DNA of 38,296 nucleotides from the NCBI GenBank assembly GCA_902196205.1, contig CABIKM010000023.1, forward strand, positions 1-38,296. The letters are read 5' to 3'. The translations under genes and the position numbers were made by a program. This stretch comes from Candidatus Methylomirabilis lanthanidiphila (lineage in GTDB: Bacteria; Methylomirabilota; Methylomirabilia; Methylomirabilales; Methylomirabilaceae). Numbering within the stretch: the stretch's first letter is position 1; each line of letters opens with the position of its first letter. Below are positions 7,748-16,182 of this stretch, in pieces. The notes below the pieces were generated by a model. It saw only the letters and a program-made list of their open reading frames with translations. It ran no database searches and was not told the origin of the DNA.

Positions 7748-8407
7748 CCCGAACAAGAAGCGCCGCGTGTGGGGCGCTATGGCTGCCCCGGCGGTCGCCA
7801 GATCACGTTGGAGCCTGGTCAGGTCGTCAGGCGTATCCACATCGAACCAGGGCGGAAGCACGGCCACCTGTAATCGTTGCGCTGTGGCGCGATGGAGCGT
7901 CTCATTGAGGACTGTCTGGCTGCTCCAGGGGATATCGTCGAAGAGCGCTCGGCAGGGACGCTTGAGACCGATGAGGTAATAGCCTCCGTCGTCTGTCGGG
8001 CCGAGCACCAGGTCTGTGGTCCCGCCCTGCAATTGCTTGACCGCATCAAGCAGGTAGGGCGTCGGCAGGGTCGGGCTGTCGCTATCGATCAGGATGACCG
8101 CCTGGTGGCCTCGCTCCAGGAGAATCGCTGAGAGCCGGTGAAGCCGGTCTCCGAGCGTCGAACCGGCCTGCGGAATCAGCGTAAAGCCGTCCGGCAGCAG
8201 CGCGAGCATCGACGGTCTCGCCTCAAGCGGTGTGTAGGCCAGATACGGATCGATGTCGGTGAGCCCGGCCACCTGCAGCAGCTTGTCCAACAGCAGGCAT
8301 CGGTACAGGTTCGCCGCGCACTCACAACTTAACGGCGGAACGAGGCGTGTCTTAACCCGCCCCGGCTCCGGCGCCCTGGCCATTACCGCAATCGCGTATC
8401 GTCGCAT
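7745..8407 (-). CDS. DUF2064 / TIGR04282-type glycosyltransferase-like protein
   Basis: A 220-residue protein of the DUF2064 family, which has a nucleotide-diphospho-sugar transferase fold. Family motifs are the N-terminal VMARAPEPGRVKTRL (nucleotide-binding loop), GDRLH, LIDSDSPTLP (DxD-like metal site) and LGPTDDGGYYLIGL, then DVDTPDDL near the end. Relatives are annotated as rSAM/selenodomain-associated transferase 1; the true substrate is unknown. It converges with the HAD hydrolase and its stop codon lies in the shared repeat. No companion radical-SAM gene is visible here. Confidence 0.85.
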   Translation of the reverse strand: MRRYAIAVMARAPEPGRVKTRLVPPLSCECAANLYRCLLLDKLLQVAGLTDIDPYLAYTPLEARPSMLALLPDGFTLIPQAGSTLGDRLHRLSAILLERGHQAVILIDSDSPTLPTPYLLDAVKQLQGGTTDLVLGPTDDGGYYLIGLKRPCRALFDDIPWSSQTVLNETLHRATAQRLQVAVLPPWFDVDTPDDLTRLQRDLATAGAAIAPHTRRFLFG

Positions 8408-8518
8408 AACGGAAGCCTATCGGACCCCCTCTCGCTTGTCAATCGGACGCTGTACCTGAGGCCCAGCGATTTGTAGTGTAGAAGTCCATTTCTAATTTGC
8501 AAGACAATTGATGCGTCA

Positions 8519-9523
8519 TTATGTCGGCGGCGCGCTGTCTCCCGTGAGCTGGAGGGCGTAGTGGGCGGCGCCGAGCAGGGCCGTACGGGGATTGACTGCG
8601 GCCTTTACCTCAATCGACCGGAGCAGGTCGGCGAAACGCCCCTTGTCGGCGAAGGCACGAATGAACGTACCGTCTTGAAGCCTCGGCAAGATCTTCGGCC
8701 CGATCCCTCCCCCGATATACACCCCGCCGATGGCGAAAGCTTTTAAGGCTAGATTACCCGCCTCCGCTCCATACACAGAGCAGAAAAGGTCGAGCGCTTT
8801 TGTGCAGAGAGGGTCGTCCCCTGCCAGTCCGATCTCGGAGATGGCGGCGCTCGCGTCATCTGCCGCGATCCGAGTGCGCAGCCAGTCCGGCTCTGAGGCG
8901 AAGCCGCTGTCCCGCAGGAACCGATAGATATTGAAGAGTCCAGGTCCGGACAACACGCGCTCGTAGCTGACGTGGCCGGCCTCTCGTTGAAGATAGCGCA
9001 GGAGGTTGACCTCCAGATCGCTGCGCGGGGCAAAGTCGGTGTGGCCCCCTTCGGTGGCCATCGGGTGATGACGTGTCCCGTCCCAATAGAGGATCGCCTC
9101 TCCCAAACCCGTCCCCGCCGCGATGACGGCGATGTTCCCCGTGCGCGTAAGACCCGACTGAAGCACGCACAGATCAGTCGGCTCGATGTGGAGCATCCCG
9201 TAGGCCGTGGCCTCCAGATCGTTCAGGAGCTTCAGGTGCGGAATATGAAGGGTTTTAGCCAGGTTGCACTCATCCAGTACCCAGGGAAGGTATGTGACTT
9301 TACACCTGCCTTCGATCACCGGTCCGGCTACCCCGAAGCAGGCTGCGCGGAGCGATGTGCGAGACTCCGACCCCAGGAATCGGCTGAGGATCTCTTCGAG
9401 CGTATCGTAGTTCCGGCTGGGGAACGTCTCGTCGCGGATAGCTTGCAGCCGGTTACCGGCCGCTTCAAACAGGCCAATTACGGTCTTCGTGCCCCCAATG
9501 TCGCCAGCCAGGATCATGGTCAT
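8519..9523 (-). CDS. glk: Glucokinase
   Basis: Glucokinase phosphorylates glucose with ATP to glucose-6-phosphate in the cytoplasm. The 334-residue protein has the phosphate-1 motif LAGDIGGTKTVIGLF at the N-terminus and the sugar-binding LNDLEATAYG. It also has the adenosine/phosphate-2 region AVIAAGTGLGEA, EGGHTDFAPR, and IGGVYIGGGIGPKILP near the C-terminus, as in the bacterial Glk (PF02685) family. It lies 31 bases downstream of pgi on the same strand, so the pair forms an operon for the first two steps of glycolysis. The short gap is filled by a heptad repeat and shows no ordinary ribosome site. An alternative ATG is two codons further in, at 9517. Confidence 0.93.
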   Translation of the reverse strand: MTMILAGDIGGTKTVIGLFEAAGNRLQAIRDETFPSRNYDTLEEILSRFLGSESRTSLRAACFGVAGPVIEGRCKVTYLPWVLDECNLAKTLHIPHLKLLNDLEATAYGMLHIEPTDLCVLQSGLTRTGNIAVIAAGTGLGEAILYWDGTRHHPMATEGGHTDFAPRSDLEVNLLRYLQREAGHVSYERVLSGPGLFNIYRFLRDSGFASEPDWLRTRIAADDASAAISEIGLAGDDPLCTKALDLFCSVYGAEAGNLALKAFAIGGVYIGGGIGPKILPRLQDGTFIRAFADKGRFADLLRSIEVKAAVNPRTALLGAAHYALQLTGDSAPPT

Positions 9524-9526
9524 GAT

Positions 9527-9561
9527 TCAGCGATCAGCATTCAGCCGTCAGCGGTCAGCGC
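9527..9561. repeat. Heptanucleotide array between pgi and glk
   Basis: Five 7-bp units all starting TCAG: TCAGCGA, TCAGCAT, TCAGCCG, TCAGCGG and TCAGCGC. On the coding (minus) strand these read as units ending CTGA. The TCA of the last unit is the reverse complement of the pgi stop codon TGA (9555-9557), and the array runs to within 4 bases of the glk start codon. It therefore occupies the entire pgi-glk space, including where a ribosome site would be. Only one arm orientation is present here. Confidence 0.82.
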
Positions 9562-11288
9562 CGCAGGGCTTGCTGGAAGGCGGTGTGCAGTGTCGCCAGG
9601 CCTGCCTCCACGTCGGAGCCGAGATGAACCCGCAATGCCCGACGATGACGCTCCGTCAAGACCTGGAAGTCGCCGCGCGCCTGTGCGGCCTTGACCATGC
9701 CGAAGCTAAACCTCTGCCCGGGGACAGGCAGGTCGATCGCGTCGTCGCAGGTGATCTGTAGGAAGACGCCCGTATTCGGTCCGCCCTTGTATGTCTGGCC
9801 GGTCGAGTGCAGGTAACGCGGGCCAAAGCCGACACATGTTGCCGTACGCTTGGCGTCGCGGACTGCGTGACGCAGCAGCCCAAGCACGTCTTCATGGGCG
9901 TCGTTCATCTCGATATAGGCTAGGATGGCGAAGTAATTGCTGGACTGCAATCGGTTCAGATGCGCCCGAAGATATCCGACGAGCGACCGATCGCGTCCGG
10001 CTGCCTCCGTCAGCGCCGCAGCGTTCCGCTGGTCGCTGAACAGCGCGATGCCGCGCTCCTGCAGGAACGGCGCTTCCGGAGGGAGTGAGCCTGTCTGCTC
10101 ATATACGGCCGTCAATGTCCGTGCCGCGACCTTACTAGCCTCCACATCAGGCTGATCAAACGGGTTCACGCCGAGGATCGACCCGGCCACCGCGGTGGCG
10201 ATCTCCCACCGGAAGAGTTCGGCTCCCAGATCGTACGGATCGGTCAGGCTAATCCGGACCACGGGTTGACCGGCGCGTTCGAGGGCGTCAAGCGCCGCGT
10301 CCTGCGACCGATCCGGACCCGATACCATCCTGAGGTAGACGAACAGCCGATCTGCGCCGTAGAGGTCGGGAGGACCCAACGCCTCGCGATCGACGGGGAT
10401 CAGCCCCCTTCCTGTTTTTCCGGTCGACTCGGCCAGCAGTTGCTCCAGCCAGGCGCCAAAGCGCCGAATGTCGGGCGAGGCGACGATCGTCACTTTATCG
10501 CGCCCCCGTGCGGCAAGGATACCGAGGATGGTGCCGAGGGTAACTCCGGGGTTCTCCTCGATCGGGACGCATGAGGCGCAGGCGCGCGCCATTTCTGCGG
10601 CGCGGTCCAGCAGCGCGAGCGCGTCGACTCCCATGATGGCTGTCGGCACCAGGCCGAAGGTCGACAGGGCCGAGTATCGGCCGCCGATGCTCGGGAGCCC
10701 ATGGAAGACGCGACGAAATCCGAGGCGCTCAGCGAGTTGCTGGAGCGTCGAATCCGGATCGGTAATGGCGATGAATCGGCTCCCCGCCTTGTCGGCGCCG
10801 ACGACCTGTCCCACACGGTCATAGAAATACTGAGTGAACATATTCGGCTCAAGGGTCGTACCCGACTTGCTCGATACGATAAAGAGCGTGTCGGCGAGGT
10901 CTACCCGCTGTTCGATGCCCTTAACGTGAGCGGGGTCGGTCGAGTCCAGGACGTACAGCTCCGGATAGCCGGCCTGCCTGCCGAATGTGCCGGCTACGAC
11001 CTCGGGGCAAAGACTGGATCCTCCCATCCCCAGGAGCAGCGCATGTGTAAACCTCGCGGGTCCCACCTCTTCAGCGATCGCGCGCAGGTAGGTCTCACTT
11101 TCCCGCCGATCCTCAATGATCCCCAGCCAACCCAGCCACCCCCCCTCGTCTGTTCCCGTCCAAAGGGTGGCGTCTCGTGCCCACAATCTGTGAACGTTGC
11201 CGCTTTCGTACCACGCCCGTAGCGACGCCCTGACAGCGGCGACGAGATCGTCGGGCAGCGCGTAGGTCTGGCGGTTCAGGTGGTTCAT
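9555..11288 (-). CDS. pgi: Glucose-6-phosphate isomerase (TalPgi-type Pgi domain, stand-alone)
   Basis: This enzyme interconverts glucose-6-phosphate and fructose-6-phosphate. The sequence shows the SIS fold motifs LLLGMGGSSLCPEV, FIVSSKSGTTLEPN and the phosphate-loop region SIGGRYSALSTFG. Further on are FEATURES of the second half such as WEIATAVAGSILGVNPFDQPD, the catalytic-type HSTGQTYKGGPNTG and the final GDFQVLTE. These match the Pgi half of the fused transaldolase/glucose-6-phosphate isomerase proteins better than the classical E. coli-type Pgi, yet no transaldolase domain precedes it. The start is placed at ATG 11288, with AGAGGG 10 bases upstream; a TTG at 11294 in the same frame would add two residues. 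It is the first gene of a pgi-glk operon. Confidence 0.88.
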   Translation of the reverse strand: MNHLNRQTYALPDDLVAAVRASLRAWYESGNVHRLWARDATLWTGTDEGGWLGWLGIIEDRRESETYLRAIAEEVGPARFTHALLLGMGGSSLCPEVVAGTFGRQAGYPELYVLDSTDPAHVKGIEQRVDLADTLFIVSSKSGTTLEPNMFTQYFYDRVGQVVGADKAGSRFIAITDPDSTLQQLAERLGFRRVFHGLPSIGGRYSALSTFGLVPTAIMGVDALALLDRAAEMARACASCVPIEENPGVTLGTILGILAARGRDKVTIVASPDIRRFGAWLEQLLAESTGKTGRGLIPVDREALGPPDLYGADRLFVYLRMVSGPDRSQDAALDALERAGQPVVRISLTDPYDLGAELFRWEIATAVAGSILGVNPFDQPDVEASKVAARTLTAVYEQTGSLPPEAPFLQERGIALFSDQRNAAALTEAAGRDRSLVGYLRAHLNRLQSSNYFAILAYIEMNDAHEDVLGLLRHAVRDAKRTATCVGFGPRYLHSTGQTYKGGPNTGVFLQITCDDAIDLPVPGQRFSFGMVKAAQARGDFQVLTERHRRALRVHLGSDVEAGLATLHTAFQQALRR

Positions 11289-11396
11289 GGTCAATTGTCC
11301 CTCTGAATATATATCGTTGTTTCTTCCGCATTGTTGTTCATCTTACTCTGAGACGGGACGCAGATCAAGGTACGGTGAGGCAATCTTCATTTCTCC

Positions 11397-11426
11397 TTGA
11401 CATCTTCACGAGGGTCAACTTAGCAT
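11397..11426 (+). promoter_or_regulatory. Candidate sigma70 promoter in the 11289-11610 gap
   Basis: TTGACA (11397-11402, perfect -35) is followed after 18 bases by TAGCAT (11421-11426, 4 of 6). It would drive the hypothetical gene at 11611 with a leader of about 180 bases. The rest of the 322-base gap between the pgi start and that gene holds no gene or clear repeat that I can support. A minus-strand promoter for pgi must also lie here; A/T-rich TATATATT at about 11309-11316 is a possible -10 area. Confidence 0.45.
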
Positions 11427-11610
11427 AGGTGGATCGTCATTGGGGCTCCCCTTGTGACGGCTGAAGCGTGGCGATGTGGTGATTGTCCGTGCGCTGTCGG
11501 AACGTCAGGCAGCTCGGCACAAAGAGAATCTATTGTCATAAATGACCCGTCCACCGTTGATGACGGCGGGCAACACGTGTACAAATGGTGTATTCAAAGG
11601 AGAAGCGACC

Positions 11611-12012
11611 ATGAAGTTTCTGCGCAAGATGTTCAGTGGGCGACAGATGGGAGATCAGCAGGAAGACCAACAGAGTGATGAACAGTCCGGAGAGCCGGAG
11701 GAAGGCGGACCACCGCAAGTACAGGGTGTGTTGATCCTTACCCGGCAGCATCTGAATGATTCATGGGGATTGCTGGAACAGATTACCGCCATGCAACGAT
11801 CCAAAGGGTACCGCATTGCCGTCAATATGATTTCCAAGGCGGCGGCAACCGAACACTTTGACGATGAAGCGTTTCTTCACGAAAAGATACGCAAAGAGTT
11901 CGCCAAGCTCGGCGGCGACAATCTCATCGAGCGGACAAAAGTGTTTCCCTGTCAAGCGTCGGGCGGCAACTCCGGCGTGTATTGCATTATCTTTGATCGG
12001 CCCATGTCGTGA
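11611..12012 (+). CDS. Unrecognised 133-residue protein with acidic Gln-rich N-terminus
   Basis: I do not recognise the family. The start at 11611 has a good ribosome site (AAAGGAGA, 8 bases upstream), which is why the longer in-frame start at 11542 is not used. The first 20 residues are basic (MKFLRKMFSGRQMG). Residues about 15-36 are very rich in Gln, Glu and Asp, likely disordered. The rest (about 38-133) looks like a compact alpha/beta domain beginning VQGVLILTR and ending GVYCIIFDRPMS, with two Cys residues. There is no signal peptide or membrane segment. It stands alone, so context gives no function. Confidence 0.7.
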   Translation: MKFLRKMFSGRQMGDQQEDQQSDEQSGEPEEGGPPQVQGVLILTRQHLNDSWGLLEQITAMQRSKGYRIAVNMISKAAATEHFDDEAFLHEKIRKEFAKLGGDNLIERTKVFPCQASGGNSGVYCIIFDRPMS

Positions 12013-12308
12013 TGGGGAGTGCGTAGCGTCCACGTCGTCGGATGTGGATCGACAGGCCCGTAGGGTGCCCGCAGTGGGCCGCACGATGGGGACGAACAAC
12101 GCGCCGTGGTGGAGAGCGCGTTCGGTCGACGGTTGATCGACTTGCGGTGCTACCCTGTTTGGCCACAATCTCGGCACTCAAGACTGCCTCTCTAACTTTT
12201 CTTGAGGGATCGTCGAACGTTTCGGATCTTGGAGTGTCTAAGCGACAGATCGTGTAGGACGGACGCGTTCGCCGTCTGCTGTTCACCGTATCGGAACAGG
12301 AGAGAATA
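12013..12308. other. Intergenic stretch without a supported feature
   Basis: This stretch of about 296 bases separates the unrecognised protein from the BamE-like lipoprotein gene. The open frames in it are short, lack ribosome sites and resemble nothing I know. No clear promoter, terminator or repeat was seen. The last 20 bases hold the AACAGGAGAGAAT ribosome site of the next gene. Confidence 0.5.
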
Positions 12309-12644
12309 ATGTGGGAGCGGTATCGTCGTCTTATGAGTCTGGCAGGCCTTATCCTGCTGTTTGCCGGGTGTGTGTCGGTGGGGGAGGAGTTCCGGATACC
12401 GACCGCTGAAATGATCAAGAATGGGGTGACCACGCGGGCTGAGCTGCTTCAGCTTTTTGGCGCTCCGACTCAGGTCGGAATCGAGGACGGGAATCAGACC
12501 TGGACATGGGTCTATGTGAGGGCGGGCGGCTTCAGCCGCACCCTATCCAAAGAGTTGCATGTCAAATTTACCGAGCGGGGGATTGTGAAGTCATATTCCT
12601 ATACGTCGAGTCTGCCGGAAGAGGTTGAGCGAAGCAGCCGGTGA
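12309..12644 (+). CDS. Small BamE/SmpA-like lipoprotein
   Basis: A 111-residue lipoprotein. The signal peptide (residues about 8-20) ends with LLFAGC, so Cys20 is the likely lipidated residue. The mature part has the pattern typical of the BamE/SmpA/OmlA fold: IKNGVTTRAELLQLFGAPTQ (one helix leading into the G-x-P turn) followed by beta strands (TWTWVYV, ELHVKFTERGIVKSYSY). BamE itself helps the BAM complex insert outer-membrane proteins, but many small lipoproteins share the fold, so the exact role is not certain. It lies just upstream of the Tol-Pal cluster but has its own ribosome site and a promoter separates it from tolQ. Confidence 0.75.
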   Translation: MWERYRRLMSLAGLILLFAGCVSVGEEFRIPTAEMIKNGVTTRAELLQLFGAPTQVGIEDGNQTWTWVYVRAGGFSRTLSKELHVKFTERGIVKSYSYTSSLPEEVERSSR

Positions 12645-12691
12645 TACTCCGGCGGGTTGCGAGGGTACGGAACGGCCGCAGGCAAATGATC

Positions 12692-12720
12692 TTGACCACG
12701 ATACATGGCGGTGGTATAAG
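12692..12720 (+). promoter_or_regulatory. Sigma70 promoter of the tol-pal operon
   Basis: TTGACC (12692-12697, 5 of 6), a 17-bp spacer and TATAAG (12715-12720, 5 of 6) lie directly before tolQ. The predicted transcript start near 12727 leaves a very short leader of about 14 bases that contains the AAGGA ribosome site (12729-12733), 7 bases from the tolQ ATG. Confidence 0.75.
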
Positions 12721-12740
12721 CACAAATTAAGGACCATGAG

Positions 12741-13460
12741 ATGAGCGTTGTCAGCCTCGTTGTGCAAGCAGGACTCGTTGCGAAGGCGGTACTGCTCATT
12801 TTACTGGGTTTTTCCTTGATGAGCTGGACACTGATCTTCATGAAGTTCGGGGTGTTCCGGCGCGGTCAACGAGAATCGGCGCAGTTTCTCCACGTCTTTC
12901 GATCGGCGAAGAACCTGACAACGGTATTTGACGAATCCAAGCGATTTACAAAAAGTCCCATTGTCAGCCTGTTTCAGGATGGGTATCGGGATCTGAGCCA
13001 GTTGGTGAAAGGCAGTCAGGGTCCGGCTGCTCAGTGGCCGACCGCCAACGAGCCCAGGGCAGCAGCAGTCGACATGCCTCTATATAAGGAGCCGGTCGAT
13101 CTCATCAGCCGGACCCTCCGCCATGCGAGTATGAGGGAGGTTGCGCAGCAGGAACGCCATCTGATCTTTTTGGCGACGACGGGCAACGTCACACCCTTTG
13201 TTGGTCTCTTCGGAACGGTATGGGGGATCATGGATGCCTTCGCGAGCATCGGCCAGGCAGGCTCCGCGAATCTGGGCGCCGTCGCGCCTGGGGTCGCAGA
13301 GGCCCTGATCACCACGGCGGCCGGACTGTGGGCGGCTATCCCGGCGGTCATCGCCTATAACTACTTCGTGAATCGAGTCAGAAGGCTGGCAACGGAGATG
13401 GAACTGTTCAGCCTGGAGTTTCTCGCCTTAGCCGAACGGATTCTGGCCAGGAGCCGCTGA
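12741..13460 (+). CDS. tolQ: TolQ, proton-channel subunit of the Tol-Pal system
   Basis: TolQ with TolR forms the inner-membrane proton channel that powers TolA and so holds the outer membrane to the constricting cell wall during division. The 239-residue protein has an N-terminal membrane helix (about 13-33, LLILLGFSLMSWTLIFMKF). A large cytoplasmic loop follows, then two more helices with the MotA/TolQ/ExbB signature GNVTPFVGLFGTVWGIMDAF and VAEALITTAAGLWAAIPAVIAYNYF. The cytoplasmic loop has a variable insert of about 25 residues around GSQGPAAQWP. It is the first gene of tolQRAB-pal. ExbB is the alternative, but tolB and pal downstream settle the call. Confidence 0.95.
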   Translation: MSVVSLVVQAGLVAKAVLLILLGFSLMSWTLIFMKFGVFRRGQRESAQFLHVFRSAKNLTTVFDESKRFTKSPIVSLFQDGYRDLSQLVKGSQGPAAQWPTANEPRAAAVDMPLYKEPVDLISRTLRHASMREVAQQERHLIFLATTGNVTPFVGLFGTVWGIMDAFASIGQAGSANLGAVAPGVAEALITTAAGLWAAIPAVIAYNYFVNRVRRLATEMELFSLEFLALAERILARSR

Positions 13461-13903
13461 TGGCGATGATGTCACCGGGCACAGGTTCGAGCGAGCGGCC
13501 GGGAGGTAGTGCGCTTTCCGAGATTAACATCACGCCGTTTGTCGATGTCGTCTTGGTTCTTCTTGTCATCTTCCTCATTACGGCGCCGATGATGCTCAGG
13601 GGGATCGATGTCAAGGTGCCCAAGACCGAGGCCAAGAATGTCGGACCCGAGGAGCGGCTGATGCTGACGGTCACGAAGGAGAAGGCTATCTACCTGGATA
13701 ATCAGCCTATCACCCTTGGCAGATTGGAGGGAGTCCTTGTCGGGCTTCGACAGCGCAACGCGAAGGCCGCGGTATTCCTTCGGGCGGATGAAGGAGTGGC
13801 CTATGGCGTTGTCGTCAAGGTGATGGACGCAGTGAAGAAGGCGGGCATTGAACGGTTGGGGATGGTGACCGAACCGATTCCTCCCCCGACGAGGGGGCAG
13901 TAG
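13460..13903 (+). CDS. tolR: TolR, channel subunit of the Tol-Pal system
   Basis: TolR is a bitopic inner-membrane protein that pairs with TolQ in the proton channel and binds peptidoglycan through its periplasmic domain. The 147-residue sequence has a short cytoplasmic N-terminus and then ALSEINITPFVDVVLVLLVI, the ExbD/TolR membrane helix with the proton-carrying Asp in FVD. A periplasmic domain (about 50-140) follows, including LRADEGVAYGVVVKVMDAV. Its start codon overlaps the tolQ stop by one base (TGATG), showing translational coupling. Confidence 0.95.
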   Translation: MAMMSPGTGSSERPGGSALSEINITPFVDVVLVLLVIFLITAPMMLRGIDVKVPKTEAKNVGPEERLMLTVTKEKAIYLDNQPITLGRLEGVLVGLRQRNAKAAVFLRADEGVAYGVVVKVMDAVKKAGIERLGMVTEPIPPPTRGQ

Positions 13904-13904
13904 C

Positions 13905-14732
13905 GTGGCGGTAGGAGCGGCCGGCCTGCGCCTTCCTGTGTCGGCAGTGTCGTCCTCGTGCGGTCTCTCATTGTTACTGCACGGACTGCTGGTGGCTGGG
14001 ATTGTGTACGGCCCACAGTGGCTTCATGGCAAACCGTTCACGGTGCCGCTCAACTACGAAGTCACGCTTATCTCTCCAAAGGAGACCGTCAACGCGCAGA
14101 AGTCGGAGGCTTCGCTCACAGCGGGACGGAGGTCCGCGGCCCCGATAGCGAAGGCCCCCTCACCGCCGCGGGATGTGCTCACGCTCCCATCGTCCCAGAG
14201 GTCCGGTATACGGAACGACGAGTTGGCCCTGCCGAGCAGGCGCCGAGCCTCCGAGCGGCAGCCTGGCGCGCCGGCCGCCATGCCCCAGGCTCCCCCAAGG
14301 ATTGTTGCCCCCCTGGTGTCCTCTATGCCGTCTGTGTCGCAGCCTGTGATCACGGCGCCGGGCGCGGATCTTACGCAAGCGGGAGGAGGTCAAGGCTTCA
14401 GCGCAACCGCGGAAACCGGGGTGACGGTGGGCAATACCGACCCGGCGTTGGCCTATTACTTCGTGCTGATACAGGATAAAATCACTAGCAACTGGACGCC
14501 GCCAAAGATGAGTCCCGGCACGACGGCCAGCGTGAGTGTGTCCCTGAAGATCCTGCGTTCCGGACAGGTGCGCGGACTGACGGTCGGGTCGCCGTCTGGA
14601 GACCGTCTGCTTGACGATTCCGCCGTTCGGGCCGTCAGCCTCTCGAGCCCGCTGCCGCCGCTCCCTCCACTCTACAAGGCCGAGACGCTCTCTCTCGACT
14701 TGCGCTTCACATTTGTCGGGGAAAAGAGCTGA
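13905..14732 (+). CDS. tolA: TolA/TonB-type energy-transducing protein
   Basis: TolA spans the periplasm and carries energy from TolQR to TolB and Pal at the outer membrane. The 275-residue protein starts with GTG one base after tolR. A single N-terminal membrane helix lies at about 15-38 (SLLLHGLLVAGIVYG, with the His typical of the TolA/TonB SHLS-like region). A long Pro/Ala/Ser-rich spacer follows (about 55-160), in place of the Ala/Lys-rich helix of E. coli TolA. The C-terminal TonB/TolA domain (about 180-272) has SNWTPPKMSPGTTASVSV and SGDRLLDDSAVRAV. The position between tolR and tolB makes TolA the best name. Confidence 0.88.
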   Translation: MAVGAAGLRLPVSAVSSSCGLSLLLHGLLVAGIVYGPQWLHGKPFTVPLNYEVTLISPKETVNAQKSEASLTAGRRSAAPIAKAPSPPRDVLTLPSSQRSGIRNDELALPSRRRASERQPGAPAAMPQAPPRIVAPLVSSMPSVSQPVITAPGADLTQAGGGQGFSATAETGVTVGNTDPALAYYFVLIQDKITSNWTPPKMSPGTTASVSVSLKILRSGQVRGLTVGSPSGDRLLDDSAVRAVSLSSPLPPLPPLYKAETLSLDLRFTFVGEKS

Positions 14733-16078
14733 TGCGATTGGTCCGATCGATCCGTCATAGGCGCCAGTGCGGCGTGCGCTGTGTCTTCGGTTTCTTCCTC
14801 GTGACGATGCTTCTGCTGCCGGTTGTCCTCTCCGCTGAGGAGAAATACACTGTCGATATTGTTCGAAAAGAAGCGCAGAAGATTACGATTGCGGTCGCAG
14901 GGTTCCCGCCGCTGAAGGTCGGCTCCAAGGGCGAAGACTTCGGCGCGCAAGCGGGCGCCATCTTGACCGATGATCTGAAGAGCACCGGGATCTTCGATGT
15001 CATCGATCCGTCATTTCTTCCGGTTGAGGCTGCCAAGGTCGAATTAGGGCAGGAGAAGGGGATACTGCCGGCGCTGAACTCATTGAAGGTCCAGGCCTTG
15101 GTGGTGGGAAGGCTCTCATCCCGGGGCGGCGAGCTTGTGGTGGAGGGCCAGCTCTTTGAGGTCACAAAGGGTGAGATGCTGTCCGGGAAGCGTTATGCCG
15201 GAGATTTGCGGACCTTGCGGACGATGGTGCATCGCCTGGCGGACGAGATCGTCTTTCGGCTGACGGGAGAAAAGGGGATCGCCTCCTCCCGGATTGCGTA
15301 TGTCGCCTCCGTCAATGGCGCGAAAGAGATCTACGTCATGGACTACGATGCCTATAATCCGCTTCTGATCACCGGCAATCACTCGATTAACCTCTCACCG
15401 CGATGGTCTCCAGACGGGAAGAAGATTGCCTATACCTCCTATCGAGATCGGAATCCCGACCTCTTTGTGATCGATCTGGAGACCGGACGACGTCAGAAGA
15501 TTTCGTCAAGCCCCGGACTCAATGTGGCCCCGGCGTGGTCTCCGGACGGCAAATGGCTGGTCTTTTCAATGAGCCGTGGGACGGGGACCAACCTCTTTCT
15601 GATCCGGCCGGATGGGACCGGGCTTCGTCAACTGACGCAGGGACCGCATATCGATATCTCCCCATCTTTTGCTCCCAACGGGCGGCAGATTGTGTTCAGT
15701 TCGGATCGCGGCGGGACACCGCAGATCTATCTGATGGATATCGAAGGAACCAATATCCGGCGTCTGACCTTTGGGGTTGGAGACTATAGTGTGTCGCCTC
15801 GGTGGTCCCCGCGTGGCGATAAGATCGCCTTTGTGGGCAGAACGCACGGCAGCTTCGATATCTTTCTGCTCAGTCCCGACGGGACAGGGTTGGTACAGTT
15901 GACTGCAAACTCGCGCAATAACGAGGAGCCGTCGTGGTCGGCTGATGGTCGGCATGTTCTCTTTACCTCAACGCGGAATGGTTCTCGACACCTGTATATG
16001 ATGCGAGCCGATGGATCGAATCAGCGGCAGTTGACGAAAGATGGAGCGGAAAACTACCTCGCAGACTGGTCGCCGTAG
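14732..16078 (+). CDS. tolB: TolB, periplasmic beta-propeller of the Tol-Pal system
   Basis: TolB is a periplasmic protein that binds Pal and is pulled by TolA, so regulating Pal mobility at the septum. The 448-residue sequence has an N-terminal signal peptide (about 13-36, VFGFFLVTMLLLPVVLSAEE). The TolB N-terminal domain (about 40-170) has ITIAVAGFPPLK and ILTDDLKSTGIFDVID. A six-bladed propeller follows, with repeated units of the form NLSPRWSPDGKKIAYTSYRD and PAWSPDGKWLVFS. The protein ends in the propeller blade ADWSP. The start overlaps the tolA stop by one base. Confidence 0.96.
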   Translation: MRLVRSIRHRRQCGVRCVFGFFLVTMLLLPVVLSAEEKYTVDIVRKEAQKITIAVAGFPPLKVGSKGEDFGAQAGAILTDDLKSTGIFDVIDPSFLPVEAAKVELGQEKGILPALNSLKVQALVVGRLSSRGGELVVEGQLFEVTKGEMLSGKRYAGDLRTLRTMVHRLADEIVFRLTGEKGIASSRIAYVASVNGAKEIYVMDYDAYNPLLITGNHSINLSPRWSPDGKKIAYTSYRDRNPDLFVIDLETGRRQKISSSPGLNVAPAWSPDGKWLVFSMSRGTGTNLFLIRPDGTGLRQLTQGPHIDISPSFAPNGRQIVFSSDRGGTPQIYLMDIEGTNIRRLTFGVGDYSVSPRWSPRGDKIAFVGRTHGSFDIFLLSPDGTGLVQLTANSRNNEEPSWSADGRHVLFTSTRNGSRHLYMMRADGSNQRQLTKDGAENYLADWSP

Positions 16079-16182
16079 GCGAGGATAGGCTGTGTTGTGA
16101 GTGGTGGTCGTGAAGGTGCGATCGGGACAGTGACGGGCGAGTGTAGTCGGGATGCATTTGAGAACAATGGGAGGAGTTCGAG

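Noticed and set aside
12042-12257. Small open frame in the gap before the BamE-like gene
   Set aside because: No ribosome site, no similarity to anything known and several overlapping alternative frames; probably non-coding.
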